Assembly: GCA_934632155.1 (NCBI GenBank)
Contig: CAKTXZ010000013.1
Coordinates: 5,575 to 69,574, forward strand
Origin: an uncultured Clostridia bacterium
GTDB lineage: Bacteria; Bacillota; Clostridia; Christensenellales; Aristaeellaceae
Direction of reading: 5' to 3'
DNA: 64,000 nucleotides
Part shown: in pieces, positions 1-8,625 of the stretch
Position numbering within the stretch: the first letter of the stretch is position 1
Layout: every line of letters starts with the position of its first letter
Notes under the pieces: generated by a model
Seen by the model: only the letters and a program-made list of their open reading frames with translations
Told to the model about the DNA's origin: nothing
Database searches by the model: none
Position numbers and translations under genes: made by a program

Positions 1-177
1 ACGGGCATCCCCGTCGTGCTGATGGACGCTAACGACATCGAGCAGAACCAGCTGGGCAAATGCAGCGATTTCCCGCTGACGGACGATGAAATTCAGGACG
101 CCATGCGCGATAATCCCTCCGGTCAGGGCGACGAGCTGACGCCGTTGATTCTGATTCGCCCGGTGCAAAAGGCATAA
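1..177 (+). CDS. C-terminal fragment of CofE-like (coenzyme F420-0:L-glutamate ligase family) protein
   Basis: An open frame enters from the left edge in frame 1 and stops with TAA at 175-177, giving 58 residues of a protein whose start lies outside the window. The fragment has DAND at residues 9-12 and, near the end, NPSGQ at 38-42 followed by ELTP at 45-48 and a final ILIRP. This pattern (DAND, then NPxGQxxExTP, then IRP) is what I remember from the C-termini of Firmicutes proteins in the F420-0 gamma-glutamyl ligase family, which in non-F420 organisms have no settled substrate. The assignment rests on memory of that tail only, so it is tentative; it could also be another ligase with a similar end. 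Confidence 0.5.
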   Translation, partial: TGIPVVLMDANDIEQNQLGKCSDFPLTDDEIQDAMRDNPSGQGDELTPLILIRPVQKA

Positions 178-536
178 AGCCGCGCCGCCAACGATCATGG
201 ATGCGCCGCAGGTTCCCCTGCGCATGCATCCGCCTCCTTTCTCATCGGCCCTTTATATCCATGCGGAAGAGGTTCCGTCGCGCGCCGCCCTTTGCGGACG
301 GCGGGGCAGGCAATCCTTCGATTGCCGCCCAAGGCCCGTATTTTCGCTTTGCGAAGCCATACGGGCAGCAGCGCTGCGGAATCCCCTTCCGCTTTTTTGC
401 GCGTTCATCATTCATAGGGATGAAATACGAAGCGTTTTTCATTCCGGCCGCGACGCCCGAAGGGAAACGTGCCGGGAAAAGCGGCGCCGAAGCGGAAGGG
501 GGCGGGCAGCTCGAGCGCTTTAGACAGGAAATCGTA
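178..536. other. intergenic region, no gene seen
   Basis: This 359-base gap lies between the end of the CofE-like frame and the convergent TIGR04086 gene. Frames that cross it have arginine- and histidine-rich compositions typical of out-of-frame GC-rich DNA and lack a ribosome site. I see no strong terminator, tRNA or repeat. Confidence 0.5.
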
Positions 537-944
537 TCATTTCTTTTCGGGCAAGCTGCTCAGCAGCATGCCCGACAGTCCGCCGGCCGCCAGCCCCATC
601 AGCACATCGATCACATACCCCATGACGCTGAGCTTCTGCCCGGACAGCAGCGCATAGGCCAGCACCCCCACGCCCATGTAAAGCAGCCCCAGCAGCGCGC
701 CGCGGCGCACGCCGTTTTCCGCCCCGCGCGGCACAATGGCGCGCACGCCCAAAAAGATGGCCGCCACCTTCATCACCTGATTCACAATGCGAATAACGCC
801 GTCGCCCGGCTCTGTCAGCCCGATAATCAATGCAAATACCAGCACCATCAGCAGCGTGGCCAGCAACGATACGAGCAGGCCGCGCCACAGCGCCTGCGCG
901 CCGGAAGTGCCGCGCCGAATCCGCCGAACCGCCTGATTTGTCAT
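537..944 (-). CDS. TIGR04086-type small integral membrane protein
   Basis: A 135-residue protein with a short basic N-terminus and four hydrophobic segments (about residues 20-42, 52-68, 80-98 and 107-128), ending in a charged PEKK tail. Size, segment spacing and the glycine-rich last helix match the TIGR04086 family (Bacillus subtilis YrzE-like), whose function is unknown. The ATG at 944 is chosen because GGAGG lies 8 bases upstream; a longer frame to 1181 would add an out-of-character arginine-rich stretch. It is convergent with the gene on its left and reads away from the HAD phosphatase, with about 255 bases between. The family call is fairly secure; any role is not known. Confidence 0.75.
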   Translation of the reverse strand: MTNQAVRRIRRGTSGAQALWRGLLVSLLATLLMVLVFALIIGLTEPGDGVIRIVNQVMKVAAIFLGVRAIVPRGAENGVRRGALLGLLYMGVGVLAYALLSGQKLSVMGYVIDVLMGLAAGGLSGMLLSSLPEKK

Positions 945-1199
945 TTTCTCCGCCTCCCATGCTTTTTTTCCATGCGTATGCGCCCCCGCCGGTAAATATG
1001 CGAAGAAGAGGGATCCGCCGTCCGCGTCAAAGGCTCGGCGAAGCAGCCGCCCGCGTCCCGTAAAGCGACAAAAGCGCCCCGCTCTGCCGGCAGCCGCCGA
1101 TAGAACGAAGCGCAAAGACCGATTCCGATATCGCTTTTTCACGGTCATTCCAAGATAACGCAGGAGCAGTCCGCCCTTCATTGGGCAAGCAGAAGGGCG

Positions 1200-1979
1200 T
1201 TAATCCTTCGGGCAAATTTCGCCTACGCCGGAAAGCACATAATGCGGGCGATAAGGGAACGCGTTGACCTGCTCCGCCGTCGTCACGCCCGAGAGCACCA
1301 GCACCGTATCCAGCCCGGTTTCCACCCCCGCGACGATATCCGTCTGCATATTATCGCCGATCATCGCCGCCTCGGCGCTGTGGCAGCCCAGCATCTTCAG
1401 ACCCGTGCGCATCATCAGCGGGTTGGGCTTGCCCACAAAATAGGCGCTGCGCCCCGTGGTCAGCTCAATGGGCGATACCAGCGCGCGGCAGGCCGGGATG
1501 ATCCCGCGCTCCGACGGGCCGGTCATGTCCGTGTTCGTGCCGATCAGGCGCGCGCCGTTCTGCACAAAATGAACAGCCTTGAGAATGCTTTCGTAATTAT
1601 AGTTGCTCGTCTCCCCCACGATCACATAATCCGGGTTCACGTCGTTCATGGTAATGCCCGCCTCATACAACGCGTTAAACAGCCCGGGCGCGCCGATCAC
1701 AAACGCCGTGCAGCCAGGGCTCTGGCTGGCGACAAATTTCGCCGTGGCCAGCGCGCTGGTGTAGAAATGGCTTTCATCCACGTCCATCCCCATGCGGCTG
1801 AGCTTCTGCGCCAGCTCGCGCGGGCTGCGCTCGGAGGAATTGGTCAGAAACAGAAAGCTCTTGCCCTCCTCCTGCAGCCAGCTGACAAACTGCTTCACGC
1901 CCGGCAGCAGCTGATTGCCGTGATAGATCACGCCGTCCATATCGCACAGGAAGCCCTTTTTGCTCCGCAGATTTTCCAT
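1200..1979 (-). CDS. NagD-type HAD-IIA sugar phosphatase
   Basis: A 259-residue HAD superfamily subfamily IIA hydrolase. Motif I is DMDGV at residues 13-17 with nucleophile Asp13 and acid/base Asp15; motif II is LTNSS; motif III Lys lies in VGKPNP; motif IV is GDNMQTD near the C-terminus. The IIA cap domain sits between motifs II and III. Such enzymes (NagD, AraL, 4-nitrophenylphosphatase type) remove phosphate from small sugar or nucleotide phosphates in the cytoplasm; the exact substrate cannot be read here. The ATG at 1979 follows an AAAGGAGAGG ribosome site, and a TTGCCC-17-TATAAT promoter sits just upstream, so it seems to be a single-gene unit. The longer frame to 2039 would start inside that promoter. 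Confidence 0.85.
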   Translation of the reverse strand: MENLRSKKGFLCDMDGVIYHGNQLLPGVKQFVSWLQEEGKSFLFLTNSSERSPRELAQKLSRMGMDVDESHFYTSALATAKFVASQSPGCTAFVIGAPGLFNALYEAGITMNDVNPDYVIVGETSNYNYESILKAVHFVQNGARLIGTNTDMTGPSERGIIPACRALVSPIELTTGRSAYFVGKPNPLMMRTGLKMLGCHSAEAAMIGDNMQTDIVAGVETGLDTVLVLSGVTTAEQVNAFPYRPHYVLSGVGEICPKD

Positions 1980-2010
1980 GTCCGCCTCTCCTTTGTCATA
2001 GGTTGCTTGC

Positions 2011-2039
2011 ATTATAGCAGAAAACGCATTGGCGGGCAA
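2011..2039 (-). promoter_or_regulatory. sigma-A promoter of the HAD phosphatase gene
   Basis: On the minus strand, -35 TTGCCC (2034-2039) and -10 TATAAT (2011-2016) are separated by exactly 17 bases. The likely transcription start is near 2004, leaving a leader of about 25 bases that holds the ribosome site. Confidence 0.75.
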
Positions 2040-2124
2040 GGGAAGCGGGCGGCGTTTTCCCCCGGCCCTTTCAGGCGCTCGTTCCCCGCCGCCCGTTCAT
2101 CCCGCCTTTTCAGCGCGCAGGCGG

Positions 2125-3924
2125 CTATTTCTCCTTTTGAATATAGGTATACCGGCCAACCAGTCGCGGCATGCCGTCATACAGGCCGAAGGCGTCGGCA
2201 AATACGCGGTATTTCTTGCCGACCTCCCATTTGTCCGTGCTCATGTTTTCAATCATCACGGTGCGCTCCTGCGTTGAATCCAGCTTCATGATAGCCAGCT
2301 GCGGCTTTTCGGATTTGATCTGCGTGATCGTGCCCTTGCACACGTAGATCTGCGAATTGGCGATTCGTTTCTCCGCGAAATTCAGAAAATCGCCGTATTG
2401 CGCATCCATATCCCACGCCTTGCGGGTATAAACGGCGGCGATGGGCACATAGTACACGTTGTGCTTCACCACGCTGGTTTTATAAGCCGTGCCGGGCGCG
2501 GAGGCCTCGATGATGATGGTGTTGGTGCCGATATGGTCAAACACCGGCTCAAAGGAAAACGAGCCGTTGACGGCCAGCTGCGTGGTGTCCAGATTGCGGT
2601 GCGGCGAAAGCACGTTGATCGTCGCCCATGTCACGGTCGTCCCGCGAACGGTCATGGCAATTTCCTTGCCCGTTTCCTCGTCCAGCAGCGGCGACCAGCG
2701 CTGCGCAATATCGGCGGCAAGGTCCAGCCGAATGTCCTGCGGCTCGCGATAGAGCGTAATCGTCATGGAATTCTGGCGGTAATACTGCGAACGGGTGACG
2801 ATGGTAAACCTGTTTTCACCGATGGGCGAAACCGTCGCGTTATAGGAAATCAGGCCGTTCTGGGCGTTTACAAGGTCGGAGAAATCCTCGCCGTTGATGG
2901 TAACGGTGCTGTTTTTCGCCACCTCGAACTGAATATTGTACAGCGCGGTGGACACCTCGGCGTAGGAAACGTCCGGGCTGACCAGCGTCAAGGGCGAAAG
3001 CGGAATCTCCACCTGATAGGTCACGACGTCCAGCGGCTTTTGCTCGCCCGCGCTGGTTTTAATATAGGGCGTGAGCGTGGCGGTGACCTCCTCCTGCGTG
3101 ACGCTTTCGCTGTTTTCGTACCAGATGTAGTCCGCCACCTGAAACGTCGCATAGCCGCCCGCAACCGTGTAGGACTTACGAAGCTCCTTGATGTAGATGC
3201 TCGCGCCCTCCTGCGCGGGAAGCTTAACGGTATGCGCGGGCATATCGTTGTAGATGGAGGGGGTGATAATCGCGCGCTCCTGCAGCGGCGCGTCCTGCCG
3301 GTCGCGTACCAACGGCTTATATACGAACTGATACCCCGCCGCAACGACGCACAGCAAAATCAGCAGCACAGCGGCTACGCGCGTAAACCGGCGCAGGCCA
3401 AAGCGATGGCGAACCCGCATTTGGCGCGCCGTCATGCCGGATACGCGGCCGGTTCGGTAGGTCGCCTCATTGCCGAATTCATCATAATCGATGGTGCGGC
3501 TGCTGACAACCGGAATCGCATCCGGGCGCGGCGCATCCTCCCGATCCTCCGCATCGGAGACGTAGAAGGTGCTCTGCACGGGCGGGAAGCGGGTTGAGCG
3601 TCCGTCCAGCGTTTGAACGTTGCGGCCGGTGGGTGCGATGCCCTGCGCGGCCGTTGCGGAACGCAGGCGGCGCTGCTCCTCCTCGCCCCGGTTTTTGCGT
3701 GCGAGCAGATCCTTCATTTCATCGGCCAGCCGATCGCGCTCGTCCATGGCCGGCGTCGCCTTGCCCTCTTCGCTAATCTGAATATAGGTTTTGCCCGGCG
3801 CAGCGTCGCTCAGCTGCTCAGCCGGGGTGGGCGCGGCTGCGCCGGATACCGGCAGCTCCGCGCCGCAGCGGAAGCAGCGGGGAAAGGACGCGCGGTTCCA
3901 ATGGCCGCATTGGGGACATTTCAT
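2125..3924 (-). CDS. zinc-ribbon, single-pass membrane protein with large extracellular part
   Basis: A 599-residue protein. The N-terminus is a cytoplasmic zinc ribbon with Cys3, Cys6, Cys17 and Cys20. A low-complexity charged linker follows to about residue 175, then one transmembrane helix (about 178-200). The remaining 400 residues are beta-rich, contain NGEDF-type bacterial-Ig-like strands, and end in a segment that resembles a small OB-like domain (about 510-599). Topology is probably N-in, C-out. The ATG at 3924 is preceded by GGGAGGAAAC; a 43-residue upstream extension has no ribosome site. I do not recognise a named family beyond the ribbon; similar ribbon-TM-Ig layouts are seen in Clostridia envelope proteins of unknown role. 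Confidence 0.75.
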   Translation of the reverse strand: MKCPQCGHWNRASFPRCFRCGAELPVSGAAAPTPAEQLSDAAPGKTYIQISEEGKATPAMDERDRLADEMKDLLARKNRGEEEQRRLRSATAAQGIAPTGRNVQTLDGRSTRFPPVQSTFYVSDAEDREDAPRPDAIPVVSSRTIDYDEFGNEATYRTGRVSGMTARQMRVRHRFGLRRFTRVAAVLLILLCVVAAGYQFVYKPLVRDRQDAPLQERAIITPSIYNDMPAHTVKLPAQEGASIYIKELRKSYTVAGGYATFQVADYIWYENSESVTQEEVTATLTPYIKTSAGEQKPLDVVTYQVEIPLSPLTLVSPDVSYAEVSTALYNIQFEVAKNSTVTINGEDFSDLVNAQNGLISYNATVSPIGENRFTIVTRSQYYRQNSMTITLYREPQDIRLDLAADIAQRWSPLLDEETGKEIAMTVRGTTVTWATINVLSPHRNLDTTQLAVNGSFSFEPVFDHIGTNTIIIEASAPGTAYKTSVVKHNVYYVPIAAVYTRKAWDMDAQYGDFLNFAEKRIANSQIYVCKGTITQIKSEKPQLAIMKLDSTQERTVMIENMSTDKWEVGKKYRVFADAFGLYDGMPRLVGRYTYIQKEK

Positions 3925-4279
3925 TTTGTTTCCTCCCGATTCGCGTGTGTTTTCAGCGTAAAACGAACGCCGCTCCGCGCTGCTTCGCCGCCCTTCAAGG
4001 CTCCCAGCGGCAGCGCAAGGGCGCAAAAGCGCGCGAGCGAATGAAAAACACACGCCGGTTTCCAGTTAAAACATTCGCACCGTCAAAGAAAAAATCCTGC
4101 ATCCCGGCGCGCCTGTCCAAAAGGTTTACATGCTCTTCACACAACCTGCGATACTCCGCCGGCGCGCTTTCCGGTTCGATTGTCCAGCGCAACGCCTGCG
4201 CAAGCGGCAGGCAACCGGCGCGTTTGGGGCTAAGCGCATTCCGCCGCTCCGGCGGCGCGGGCCCGGCCACATGCCGCCC
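3925..4279. other. intergenic region between the zinc-ribbon gene and tcdA
   Basis: A 355-base gap between two minus-strand genes. A 91-codon minus-strand frame (3995-4270, GTG start 9 bases after the tcdA stop) contains a plausible-looking middle section but has no recognisable domain, so I do not call it a gene. No convincing promoter or terminator was found. Confidence 0.4.
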
Positions 4280-5005
4280 TCATTCCCCCGCCGGATAAAC
4301 GCCCGCCAGGCTTCGAATAACCTCCCCCGCCAGAATCATACCGGCAACGGGCGGAACAAAGGATACGCTGCCGGGCAGGTGACGGCCGTTTTCGACGATA
4401 ACCTCCTGCGTGGGGCGCGGCGGCTCGGTAGAATAGACTACCCGGTGCGCGGCAATGCCGCGCTTACGCAGCTGACTGCGCATAACGCGCGCCAACGGGC
4501 AAACGGAGGTTTCGTATATATCCGCCGCGCGAAAGCGCGAAGGATCCAGCTTGTTGCCCGCGCCCAGCGCGCTGATAATGGGCACGCCCTGCGCGTGCGC
4601 GCTTTCGATCAGCAGCAGCTTGGAGGTCACCGTGTCGATGCAATCGACGATATAATCAAACGCCAGAGGAATACCCGGCGCGGTGGAAGCGTCGTAAAAG
4701 CAGCAGTTCGCGTGGACGACCGCGTCCGGGTTGACGTCCAGCACACGGTCGCGCATTACGTCCACCTTGCGCCGCCCGATGGTGGAATGCAGCGCGACAA
4801 ACTGGCGGTTGATGTTGCTGACGCTGACGACGTCGTTATCAAAGAGCGAAAGCTCCCCCACCCCGCCGCGCGCCAGCGCCTCTACGCAGGCCGCGCCCAC
4901 GCCGCCCACGCCGAAGACCGCCACATGGCTGCCCGCCAGCCTCGTCACAGCCTCGCGCCCCAGCAGCAGCTCGGCGCGGGAAAACTCGTCTCCGTGCATG
5001 CTCAT
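4280..5005 (-). CDS. tcdA: tRNA threonylcarbamoyladenosine dehydratase (TcdA/CsdL-type, ThiF/MoeB superfamily)
   Basis: A 241-residue E1-like adenylating enzyme. It opens with the Rossmann ATP-binding loop VFGVGGVGA and continues with a SLFDNDVVSVSNINRQ stretch typical of ThiF/MoeB proteins, then DYIVDCIDT and a C-terminal GSVSFVPPVAG. In characterised members the enzyme cyclises t6A37 to ct6A in tRNAs that read ANN codons, using ATP. The length is close to the Gram-positive YgdL/TcdA group. The ATG at 5005 is chosen because GGAG lies 6 bases before it inside a run of upstream in-frame Met codons; an alternative start 6 bases later cannot be excluded. The gene stands alone between cotH-like and zinc-ribbon genes. 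Confidence 0.85.
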   Translation of the reverse strand: MSMHGDEFSRAELLLGREAVTRLAGSHVAVFGVGGVGAACVEALARGGVGELSLFDNDVVSVSNINRQFVALHSTIGRRKVDVMRDRVLDVNPDAVVHANCCFYDASTAPGIPLAFDYIVDCIDTVTSKLLLIESAHAQGVPIISALGAGNKLDPSRFRAADIYETSVCPLARVMRSQLRKRGIAAHRVVYSTEPPRPTQEVIVENGRHLPGSVSFVPPVAGMILAGEVIRSLAGVYPAGE

Positions 5006-5100
5006 TCTTTTCTCCATTTTTACATCCATTTGCATATTTTTCGGCAGCACAATTCCACAAACGCCCAATATTTATCGAATATCAGGCTTGCATTCTCCAC

Positions 5101-7068
5101 TTATAGCGTGTTTTCGTCCTCCAGCAGCTTTTGCACACGACCGAAATACTGCTCCACCTCAGCGTCAGTCAGCTTCAGATGCTTCTGCAGCAGCCCCACG
5201 ATTTTCACCGGCCGCACACGCGCATAATACTTCACCGCCTTCACATTCTGCCGCCACTGCGCCATGGTAAAGTGCGGCCACCGCTTCAAATGCCGCGGCA
5301 AAAGCGTTTCCAGCGTTTCCTCCCACGGTGCGAAGGCGGCCTCAACATTCGGCCAGCGGAAGGAAAGCTCCAGCACCTGCGCAAAGCGCGTGAGGAACCT
5401 CGCCTTCATCTCGGGCACATTCAGCAGCGCGGCAAGCGGCTCATGCCGGAAGCCCTGCACCTTGTCCCCCACCTTTTTCAGGTAATACTTCATCGGCGAG
5501 GGATCCAGCGACAAAAAGCCCGCTTCCACGTCAAAGAGCAGATACTTCCATTTTCCGCCCGGCACACGGTAAACCCGCACGTTGGTAAAATCATCGTTGC
5601 CGATGATAATTTCAAACGCCGCGTGGGTAAACAGGCTGTCCACGTCCAGATTGTCCAGTACGTATTGCAGGTTCTCCGGCTTGTTCAGGTCGTTCTTTTT
5701 GCAAAAATCGCACAGCGCCAGCCAGTCGGTATTCTCGCCGTTCTGAACAAATTCGTCCCGTCCCGTCCGCGACAAAATATCGATCCGGTCAATGTCCTTT
5801 TCCTCGGTCACGCCCTCCCATTGGGCGATGAAATGCTTGTTGATCTTCTCGCGCAGGTTGTAATGGCCCCAATATTCGCCGTTGATATAAACCTCGATGG
5901 CCAGCGCGTCCTGATAAATAATATCGAGCGGCTTGGCAAGGGAGGAAATCACCACGTCGCGCAGGCGCGTGGAAAACGCGTCCGAGTTCGTCGAGCGCAG
6001 CAGCAGCGATTTGTAGCTGTCATAATCCCTGTTCGGGAAGGGATTGAAATAGAACCTGTCCGGGCCGTACGCCTTACGCGCGTAGATCGCGATAGATTTT
6101 TGCGCGTTCTGGCGCGCCGAATGCCCCGCGGCGGTAAACGTGCCCATCTGATTGATTTGGCACATGCCGTCCGCGCCGAAAAACTCGATATTGACAGGGT
6201 ATTCCCATTCGCGCTCATAATTGGGGTAATCGGCGTTGCTGCCCTTCACCAGCGCGCCGGTTTTCTTATCAAAAAGGTATTTGTTATCCGTCGTGAGCGA
6301 CACCACGGCGACGGGGCGCTCCTCGCCGATCCAATAGGTGGCCGATACCGTCGGCGAGGGCAGCATGCCGTCGGCAAACGCACGCACGCGCAGCACGCCG
6401 GTTTTGTCAAATTTCACGCCGTTCTTGGGAAACGCCTTGGATTTTTCGGTTGGCGTCGCGCCGTCCAGCGTGTAGCGCAGCGTCGCGCCCGCCGGCGCCT
6501 GTGCGGTTACGGTAACGCCCGCATCGTAAAAGCCGCCCGCCGTGGTAATCGTGGGCGCGTCCAGCCGCGCGTCGCAGCCGGTTTTGACGTTCTTCTTGCC
6601 CGGCGTGGCCTCAGTCAAAAACTGATAGTCCCGGCCGCCGGACGGTATACCGTAGGAAACGTTGCCATACTGCGCGCCGAGCGTCAGCGTCGCGGCGGCG
6701 GTCTTCCCATCCGGCAGGGTCAAATACAGCGTATCGCCCGAGGCGGAGATCTTGAAATTTGCATAGAACACGCTGCCCTTGCCCGGCGTCATCTCCTCGC
6801 CCGTGCAATAAACCAGCAGATAGCCGCCGGCCTTGAGCTTCGTTCCGGCCGGGAACTGCCATTTGGTCGGCTTTTTCGCAGAGTCGGAAAGATAATAGCC
6901 GCTCAGGTCAACCGTTTTGCCGCCGTCGTTATACAATTCCAGCCAATCATACGCCTCGCCGTTGGTGTACACGCCGTTGGAGGCCATGACCTCGTTGAAG
7001 ATGATCTCCGCGCTCGCGGGCAGGCTCAAAAGCAGCAGCAACGTCAGCACAAGCCAGAATCTGCGCAT
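5101..7068 (-). CDS. secreted lamin-tail / CotH-kinase family protein
   Basis: A 655-residue exported protein. Residues 1-20 form a signal peptide ending ASA. A lamin-tail domain follows (about 21-150; DWLELYN, VDLSGYYLSD, the hallmarks of LTD). Residues about 165-250 look like a chitobiase/FN3-type strand domain (RYTLDGATPTE). The rest is a CotH-type kinase fold: INGEYWGHYNLREK, then GNDDFTNVRVYR, then KWKYLLFDVEAGF. CotH in Bacillus is a spore-coat protein kinase, and secreted LTD-CotH proteins are common in gut Clostridia with unknown targets. AGGAGG stands before the ATG at 7068. The gene is 21 bases downstream of a small gene, so both are probably one transcript from the promoter at 7427-7455. 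Confidence 0.8.
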   Translation of the reverse strand: MRRFWLVLTLLLLLSLPASAEIIFNEVMASNGVYTNGEAYDWLELYNDGGKTVDLSGYYLSDSAKKPTKWQFPAGTKLKAGGYLLVYCTGEEMTPGKGSVFYANFKISASGDTLYLTLPDGKTAAATLTLGAQYGNVSYGIPSGGRDYQFLTEATPGKKNVKTGCDARLDAPTITTAGGFYDAGVTVTAQAPAGATLRYTLDGATPTEKSKAFPKNGVKFDKTGVLRVRAFADGMLPSPTVSATYWIGEERPVAVVSLTTDNKYLFDKKTGALVKGSNADYPNYEREWEYPVNIEFFGADGMCQINQMGTFTAAGHSARQNAQKSIAIYARKAYGPDRFYFNPFPNRDYDSYKSLLLRSTNSDAFSTRLRDVVISSLAKPLDIIYQDALAIEVYINGEYWGHYNLREKINKHFIAQWEGVTEEKDIDRIDILSRTGRDEFVQNGENTDWLALCDFCKKNDLNKPENLQYVLDNLDVDSLFTHAAFEIIIGNDDFTNVRVYRVPGGKWKYLLFDVEAGFLSLDPSPMKYYLKKVGDKVQGFRHEPLAALLNVPEMKARFLTRFAQVLELSFRWPNVEAAFAPWEETLETLLPRHLKRWPHFTMAQWRQNVKAVKYYARVRPVKIVGLLQKHLKLTDAEVEQYFGRVQKLLEDENTL

Positions 7069-7089
7069 GTTTTCCTCCTTATGAATCCG

Positions 7090-7374
7090 TTACAGGTACA
7101 TTTCGTTGATTCGTTTTTTCTTGTCCGGGTCGATAAATTCAACCTCCATGCGGTCAAAGGGCACGTCCTCCATGAATTGATCGCGCAAAAAGCGCGCCTG
7201 TGAAAATTCCGCCCAGTCGCGCTCGTGCCGGGGCAGCAGCACGGGATGCGGAACATCCATGTCGTGGCAGGCCTTCTCCAGCGCTTCGCGCCATTCCTCA
7301 TGCGTACAGGGGACGGTAACGTCCCGGTCAATTTTCGTCTTGCGCATCAGGCGCACCCAAATGCCAGCAGCCAT
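7090..7374 (-). CDS. uncharacterised 94-residue protein
   Basis: A small soluble protein rich in charged and aromatic residues, with RHERDW near the middle and PFDRMEVEFID near the C-terminus. I recognise no domain, though the composition looks like a conserved bacterial protein and not an out-of-frame product. The start at 7374 is preceded by AGGAGG with a 10-base spacer; a second in-frame ATG 27 bases downstream is possible. A sigma-A promoter lies about 50 bases upstream. It precedes the CotH gene by 21 bases, suggesting a two-gene operon. Function is unknown. Confidence 0.6.
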   Translation of the reverse strand: MAAGIWVRLMRKTKIDRDVTVPCTHEEWREALEKACHDMDVPHPVLLPRHERDWAEFSQARFLRDQFMEDVPFDRMEVEFIDPDKKKRINEMYL

Positions 7375-7426
7375 GCTTGCCGTTCCTCCTGTTTCCAATC
7401 GCGCTTCGTTTGAAACGCCCTCCCTG

Positions 7427-7455
7427 ATTATGACACATTCCGCGTGATATTTCAA
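7427..7455 (-). promoter_or_regulatory. sigma-A promoter of the small gene-CotH unit
   Basis: Minus-strand -35 TTGAAA (7450-7455) and -10 CATAAT (7427-7432) with a 17-base spacer. The predicted start near 7420 gives a leader of about 45 bases. Confidence 0.65.
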
Positions 7456-7462
7456 GCGGAAC

Positions 7463-7506
7463 CGCCCCGCGCTTCCTTCCAAAGCGCCCCGCGTTTCCTT
7501 CCAAGC
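7463..7506. repeat. two-copy tandem 22-bp repeat
   Basis: The unit starting CGCCCCGCG and ending TTCCTTCCAA plus two bases occurs at 7463-7484 and again directly after it at 7485-7506, with about three differences. It lies just upstream of the small-gene promoter in the 438-base gap before the deacetylase gene. The rest of that gap (7375-7812) holds no other gene or clear signal. Confidence 0.7.
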
Positions 7507-7812
7507 GACGGGTCGCGGCGCAGAAAGCCGCCGCATTTCTTTTTTCAAATCGCAGGCATATTAGCATGCCGGCGTTCATATACTAGAGTATGTTTCCGGG
7601 AGGCGACAGCCGCATCTTCGAACCGCTTTTTCTGCATTTCAGGATAAAAGCCAAGAGCTTGAAAGCGCAAAAGTGCATGAAAAGATGCCGAAAATGCGTT
7701 CTGGCAAATTGAGAAACACGCACCGGATCATGCGGACGCGCAAAGGAAGAAAATTGCGCTTCTACATTTTCCGTCCCCCGCATAGGCATGAAAGCAGGAA
7801 GGGGGCCGGAGA

Positions 7813-8616
7813 ATGATTAAGCAGATTACGCCGTCCGGGCGGGAAAAGCGGAAGCGGCGGCTGGGCGGAGCGCTTTCAGCGCTTGTCATGCTGTGCGCGC
7901 TGGGCAGCGTTTACGCCCTGCACACGCGCAGCGCGGAGGTTGTCGCCCGAAAGCGGGAGCTGCCCGTCTACTGTGTGGAGCGCAGCGACAACAAAATCGC
8001 CATCAGCTTTGACGCCGCGTGGGGCGGGGACAAAACGCGCAGGATACTGGATATTCTCGATCAATACGAGGTAAAAACGACGTTTTTCCTCGTGGATATC
8101 TGGACGCAGCGTTTCCCCGAGCTGGTCAAGGAAATCGTCGCGCGCGGACACGAGATCGGCAATCATTCTACCACGCATCCGCAAATGAGCAAGCTGAACG
8201 AAAGCAAAATTCTTTCCGAGCTGCAGACGATGAGCGACAACGCGCAGGCGCTGACCGGCGTGCGTCCCACGCTCTTTCGCCCGCCCTACGGCGATTACAA
8301 CAACGCCGTTGTGCGCACGGCGCGCGCGGCGGGGTATGAGGTGGTTCAGTGGAGCGTGGATTCACTGGATTGGAAGAACAAAGGCACGGAGGATTTGGTT
8401 CGCAGAGCCACAAGGAACGTTCAAAGCGGCGACATCGTGCTGTTCCACAATGATTCAAAGTATATCGTGGAAGCGCTGCCCGCCATACTGGAGCACTACC
8501 GGCAGCAGGGGCTGAGCGTCGTTCCCGTCTCGCAGCTGCTGCTCGCCGGCGAAACCACCATCGATACTCAAGGCAGGCAGCGGCCTGTCGCGCCCACTAT
8601 ACCACCGGAGGTGTAA
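7813..8616 (+). CDS. polysaccharide deacetylase, PdaB-like
   Basis: A 267-residue NodB-fold deacetylase with an N-terminal membrane anchor (about residues 17-36). Motif 1 is SFDAAWGGDKT (Asp67, Asp73), the form typical of PdaB-type proteins; motif 2 is HSTTHP with metal ligands His118 and His122; motif 3 is RPPYGDYN near 155; VQWSVDSLDW and GDIVLFHND complete the site. The family removes acetyl groups from peptidoglycan or related sugars outside the cell; PdaB itself is a sporulation gene in Bacillus, but nothing here proves sporulation. The ATG at 7813 follows GGGGGCCGGAGA. It is followed after 9 bases by the SSB-like gene, so the two are probably co-transcribed. Confidence 0.85.
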   Translation: MIKQITPSGREKRKRRLGGALSALVMLCALGSVYALHTRSAEVVARKRELPVYCVERSDNKIAISFDAAWGGDKTRRILDILDQYEVKTTFFLVDIWTQRFPELVKEIVARGHEIGNHSTTHPQMSKLNESKILSELQTMSDNAQALTGVRPTLFRPPYGDYNNAVVRTARAAGYEVVQWSVDSLDWKNKGTEDLVRRATRNVQSGDIVLFHNDSKYIVEALPAILEHYRQQGLSVVPVSQLLLAGETTIDTQGRQRPVAPTIPPEV

Positions 8617-8625
8617 AAAGAAACC

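Noticed and set aside
3995..4270. A 91-codon minus-strand frame after tcdA
   Set aside because: It has a GTG start 9 bases past the tcdA stop and a plausible middle, but no domain and an Arg-rich end; support is too weak for a gene call.
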